7,186 nt of DNA from UBA4735 sp035935465 (GTDB taxonomy: Bacteria; Chloroflexota; Limnocylindria; P2-11E), in assembly GCA_035935465.1 (NCBI GenBank), contig DASYXA010000084.1, forward strand, positions 1 to 7,186, in the 5' to 3' direction. Positions within the stretch are counted from its first letter, which is position 1. Every line of letters begins with the position of its first letter. The position numbers and the translations under genes were made by a program. The notes under the pieces were generated by a model. The model did no database searches and was not told where the DNA came from. It saw only the letters and a program-made list of their open reading frames with translations. Below, piece after piece: positions 6,182-7,186 of this stretch.

Positions 6182-6892
6182 CTATTGAACGGAAGCAGGG
6201 ACCGTGCCGGTGTGTCGGGAGGCGGTCAACGCCGCCAGGACCCGCCGGCCGTCGGTCCCGCCCAGCAATTCCTCGCTGCAACGCTCCGGGTGCGGCATCA
6301 GGCCGACGACGTTCCCCGCCTCGTTCGCCACCCCGGCGATGTTCGCGGTGCTGCCGTTCGGGTTCGCCTCCGGCGTCGCCGCGCCGCGCGCGTCGGTGTA
6401 CCGGAACACGATCTGGCCGTTCGCCTCGATCCGCTCGAGCGTGTCCCGGTCGGCGACCCAACAGCCCTCGCCGTGCGCGATCGGCATGCGCACGACCTCG
6501 CCGCACAGGCCCGCGGTGAACGGCGTGCGGTCGCTCTCGATCCGCAGGTGGACCCAGTCGCAGCGGAACTCGCCCTGCCGGTTGCGCACGAGCGCGCCGG
6601 GCAGGAGCCCGATCTCGCAGAGGATCTGGAACCCGTTGCACGACCCGAGGATCGGCAGGCCCTCGGCCGCGACGCGCCGCAGCTCCGCGGCCGCCGGCGA
6701 GATCGCGGCGATCGCGCCGGCCCGCAGGTAATCGCCGTAGGTGAAGCCGCCCGGCACGATCGCCGCGTCGTACCCGTGGAGGTCAGCATCCGCGTGCCAC
6801 AGGATCTCCGCCTCGGCGCCGACGAGCCCGAGCGCGTGCGCGAAGTCGGTCTCGCTCCAGGTACCGGGGAACCGCAGCACGGCGACCCTCAT
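6182..6892 (-). CDS. purQ: PurQ, FGAM synthase glutaminase subunit
   Basis: Class I glutamine amidotransferase that releases ammonia for PurL. At 236 residues it is of usual length. The catalytic triad is visible: nucleophile C85 in LGSCNGFQIL, and H201 and E203 in LMPHPER. The N-terminus MRVAVLRFPG is typical of PurQ, although the usual SNCD-like tetrad after FPG reads TWSE here. GGFTYGDYLRAGAIA at 48-62 is also characteristic. The ATG at 6892 is preferred over the adjacent GTG at 6895: it gives the typical N-terminus and has GGAGG (6901-6905) eight bases upstream. That ribosome binding site lies within the tandem-repeat hairpin. PurQ ends five bases before the MNT-HEPN gene, so the normal purQ-purL junction is interrupted. 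Confidence 0.98.
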   Translation of the reverse strand: MRVAVLRFPGTWSETDFAHALGLVGAEAEILWHADADLHGYDAAIVPGGFTYGDYLRAGAIAAISPAAAELRRVAAEGLPILGSCNGFQILCEIGLLPGALVRNRQGEFRCDWVHLRIESDRTPFTAGLCGEVVRMPIAHGEGCWVADRDTLERIEANGQIVFRYTDARGAATPEANPNGSTANIAGVANEAGNVVGLMPHPERCSEELLGGTDGRRVLAALTASRHTGTVPASVQ

Positions 6893-6968
6893 CACCGCGG
6901 CCTCCGGCCGCGTCCGGCGCAGCCGCTCAGCACCGCGGCCTCCGGCCGCGTCCGGCGCCGCCGCTCAT
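6893..6968 (-). repeat. Two 38-bp tandem copies with hairpins, between purS and purQ
   Basis: Copy one is 6893-6930 and copy two 6931-6968; they agree at 36 of 38 positions, differing at 6921/6959 and 6930/6968. Each holds a perfect 7-bp inverted repeat with a 3-base centre (6896-6912 and 6934-6950). On the minus strand this is CGCGGCC-GGA-GGCCGCG, so the centre and right arm contain GGAGG. In the copy next to purQ this GGAGG is the ribosome binding site. The other copy has the same motif, followed by CTG where purQ has ATG. The copies fill nearly all of the 78 bases between the purS stop and the purQ start. They could be a mobile palindromic repeat family or a translation-control element; the sequence alone does not decide. 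Confidence 0.85.
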
Positions 6969-6970
6969 CG

Positions 6971-7186
6971 TCACTCGGCCCCGACCTCGACCGCGAACTC
7001 CTCGATCACCGGGTTCGCGAGCAGCTCGTCGCCCATCTTCGTCGCCACGATCCGCGCAGCCGACTCGTCCGGGGCGGCGAACCGCACGACGATCTCCTTG
7101 CCGGTGCGCACGTCGGCGACGTCCATCCCGAGCGAGCGCAGCGCGCCGGAGATCGCCTCGCCCTGCGGATCGCGGACCTCGGCCTT
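6971..7186 (-). CDS. purS: PurS, FGAM synthase small subunit, 5' part outside window
   Basis: Small structural subunit that bridges PurQ and PurL and is needed for ammonia transfer. The last 71 residues and the stop are present; the family is about 80 residues, so only about ten N-terminal residues are missing. Signatures seen: KAEVRDPQGEAISGALRSLG at the start of the fragment, DVADVRTGKEIVV after it, and the C-terminal LLANPVIEEFAVEV. Its position before purQ and the small PurL confirm the three-subunit enzyme. The stop TGA is at 6973-6971, followed after two bases by the tandem repeat. Confidence 0.95.
   Translation of the reverse strand, partial: KAEVRDPQGEAISGALRSLGMDVADVRTGKEIVVRFAAPDESAARIVATKMGDELLANPVIEEFAVEVGAE

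Noticed and set aside
6177..6641. Upstream extension of the MNT-HEPN reading frame
   Set aside because: This part overlaps purQ in another frame and reads as Arg/Ala-rich shadow sequence; the MNT domain starts naturally at the ATG at 6176.
6893..6968. CRISPR-like array or purine riboswitch between purS and purQ
   Set aside because: The two copies are directly adjacent with no spacer, and none of the conserved purine or PRPP riboswitch features are visible in this short GC-rich stretch.

Overview
The window is a strongly GC-rich bacterial segment whose genes all read on the minus strand. It is the core of a de novo purine biosynthesis operon in the order purS - purQ - purL - purF - purM, running from the right edge to the left edge. 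The layout is the Gram-positive-type three-subunit FGAM synthase (PurS + PurQ + small PurL) followed by PurF and PurM. GC-rich codon use and this gene organisation suit a high-GC lineage such as Actinomycetota, Chloroflexota or a related uncultivated group. The sequence alone does not fix the phylum.

Right to left: the end of purS (6971-7186, its N-terminus lies outside the window); a 76-bp spacer made of two 38-bp tandem copies, each with a hairpin and a GGAGG motif (6893-6968); purQ (6182-6892); a 283-residue fusion of a minimal nucleotidyltransferase (MNT) domain with a HEPN/HepT-like domain (5325-6176); purL (3079-5328); purF (1685-3076); a 67-bp gap holding a sigma70-like promoter; a toxin-antitoxin pair, namely a 210-residue protein with a Phd/YefM-type antitoxin domain (985-1617) and a PIN-domain VapC toxin (560-988); and the first 187 codons of purM (1-563), which continues past the left edge.

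PurF makes phosphoribosylamine from PRPP and glutamine. PurS/PurQ/PurL convert FGAR to FGAM using ammonia delivered by PurQ. PurM closes the ring to AIR. What is out of the ordinary is that two toxin-antitoxin-derived modules sit inside this set. One lies between the PurQ and PurL subunits of a single enzyme complex, the other between purF and purM. Each overlaps the next pur start codon by the 4-nt ATGA arrangement, so translation of purL and purM may depend on the module upstream. In the MNT-HEPN fusion the ribonuclease motif of the HEPN half is altered, which suggests a regulatory use. The PIN toxin keeps its acidic residues and looks intact. The VapC pair uses about three times as many A/T-ending codons as its neighbours, as expected of a later arrival, while the MNT-HEPN gene matches the pur genes.

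No stretch above 300 bases lacks a gene. I found no tRNA, rRNA, CRISPR array, insertion sequence or riboswitch. Apart from the purF-antitoxin gap and the purS-purQ repeat spacer, genes abut or overlap.
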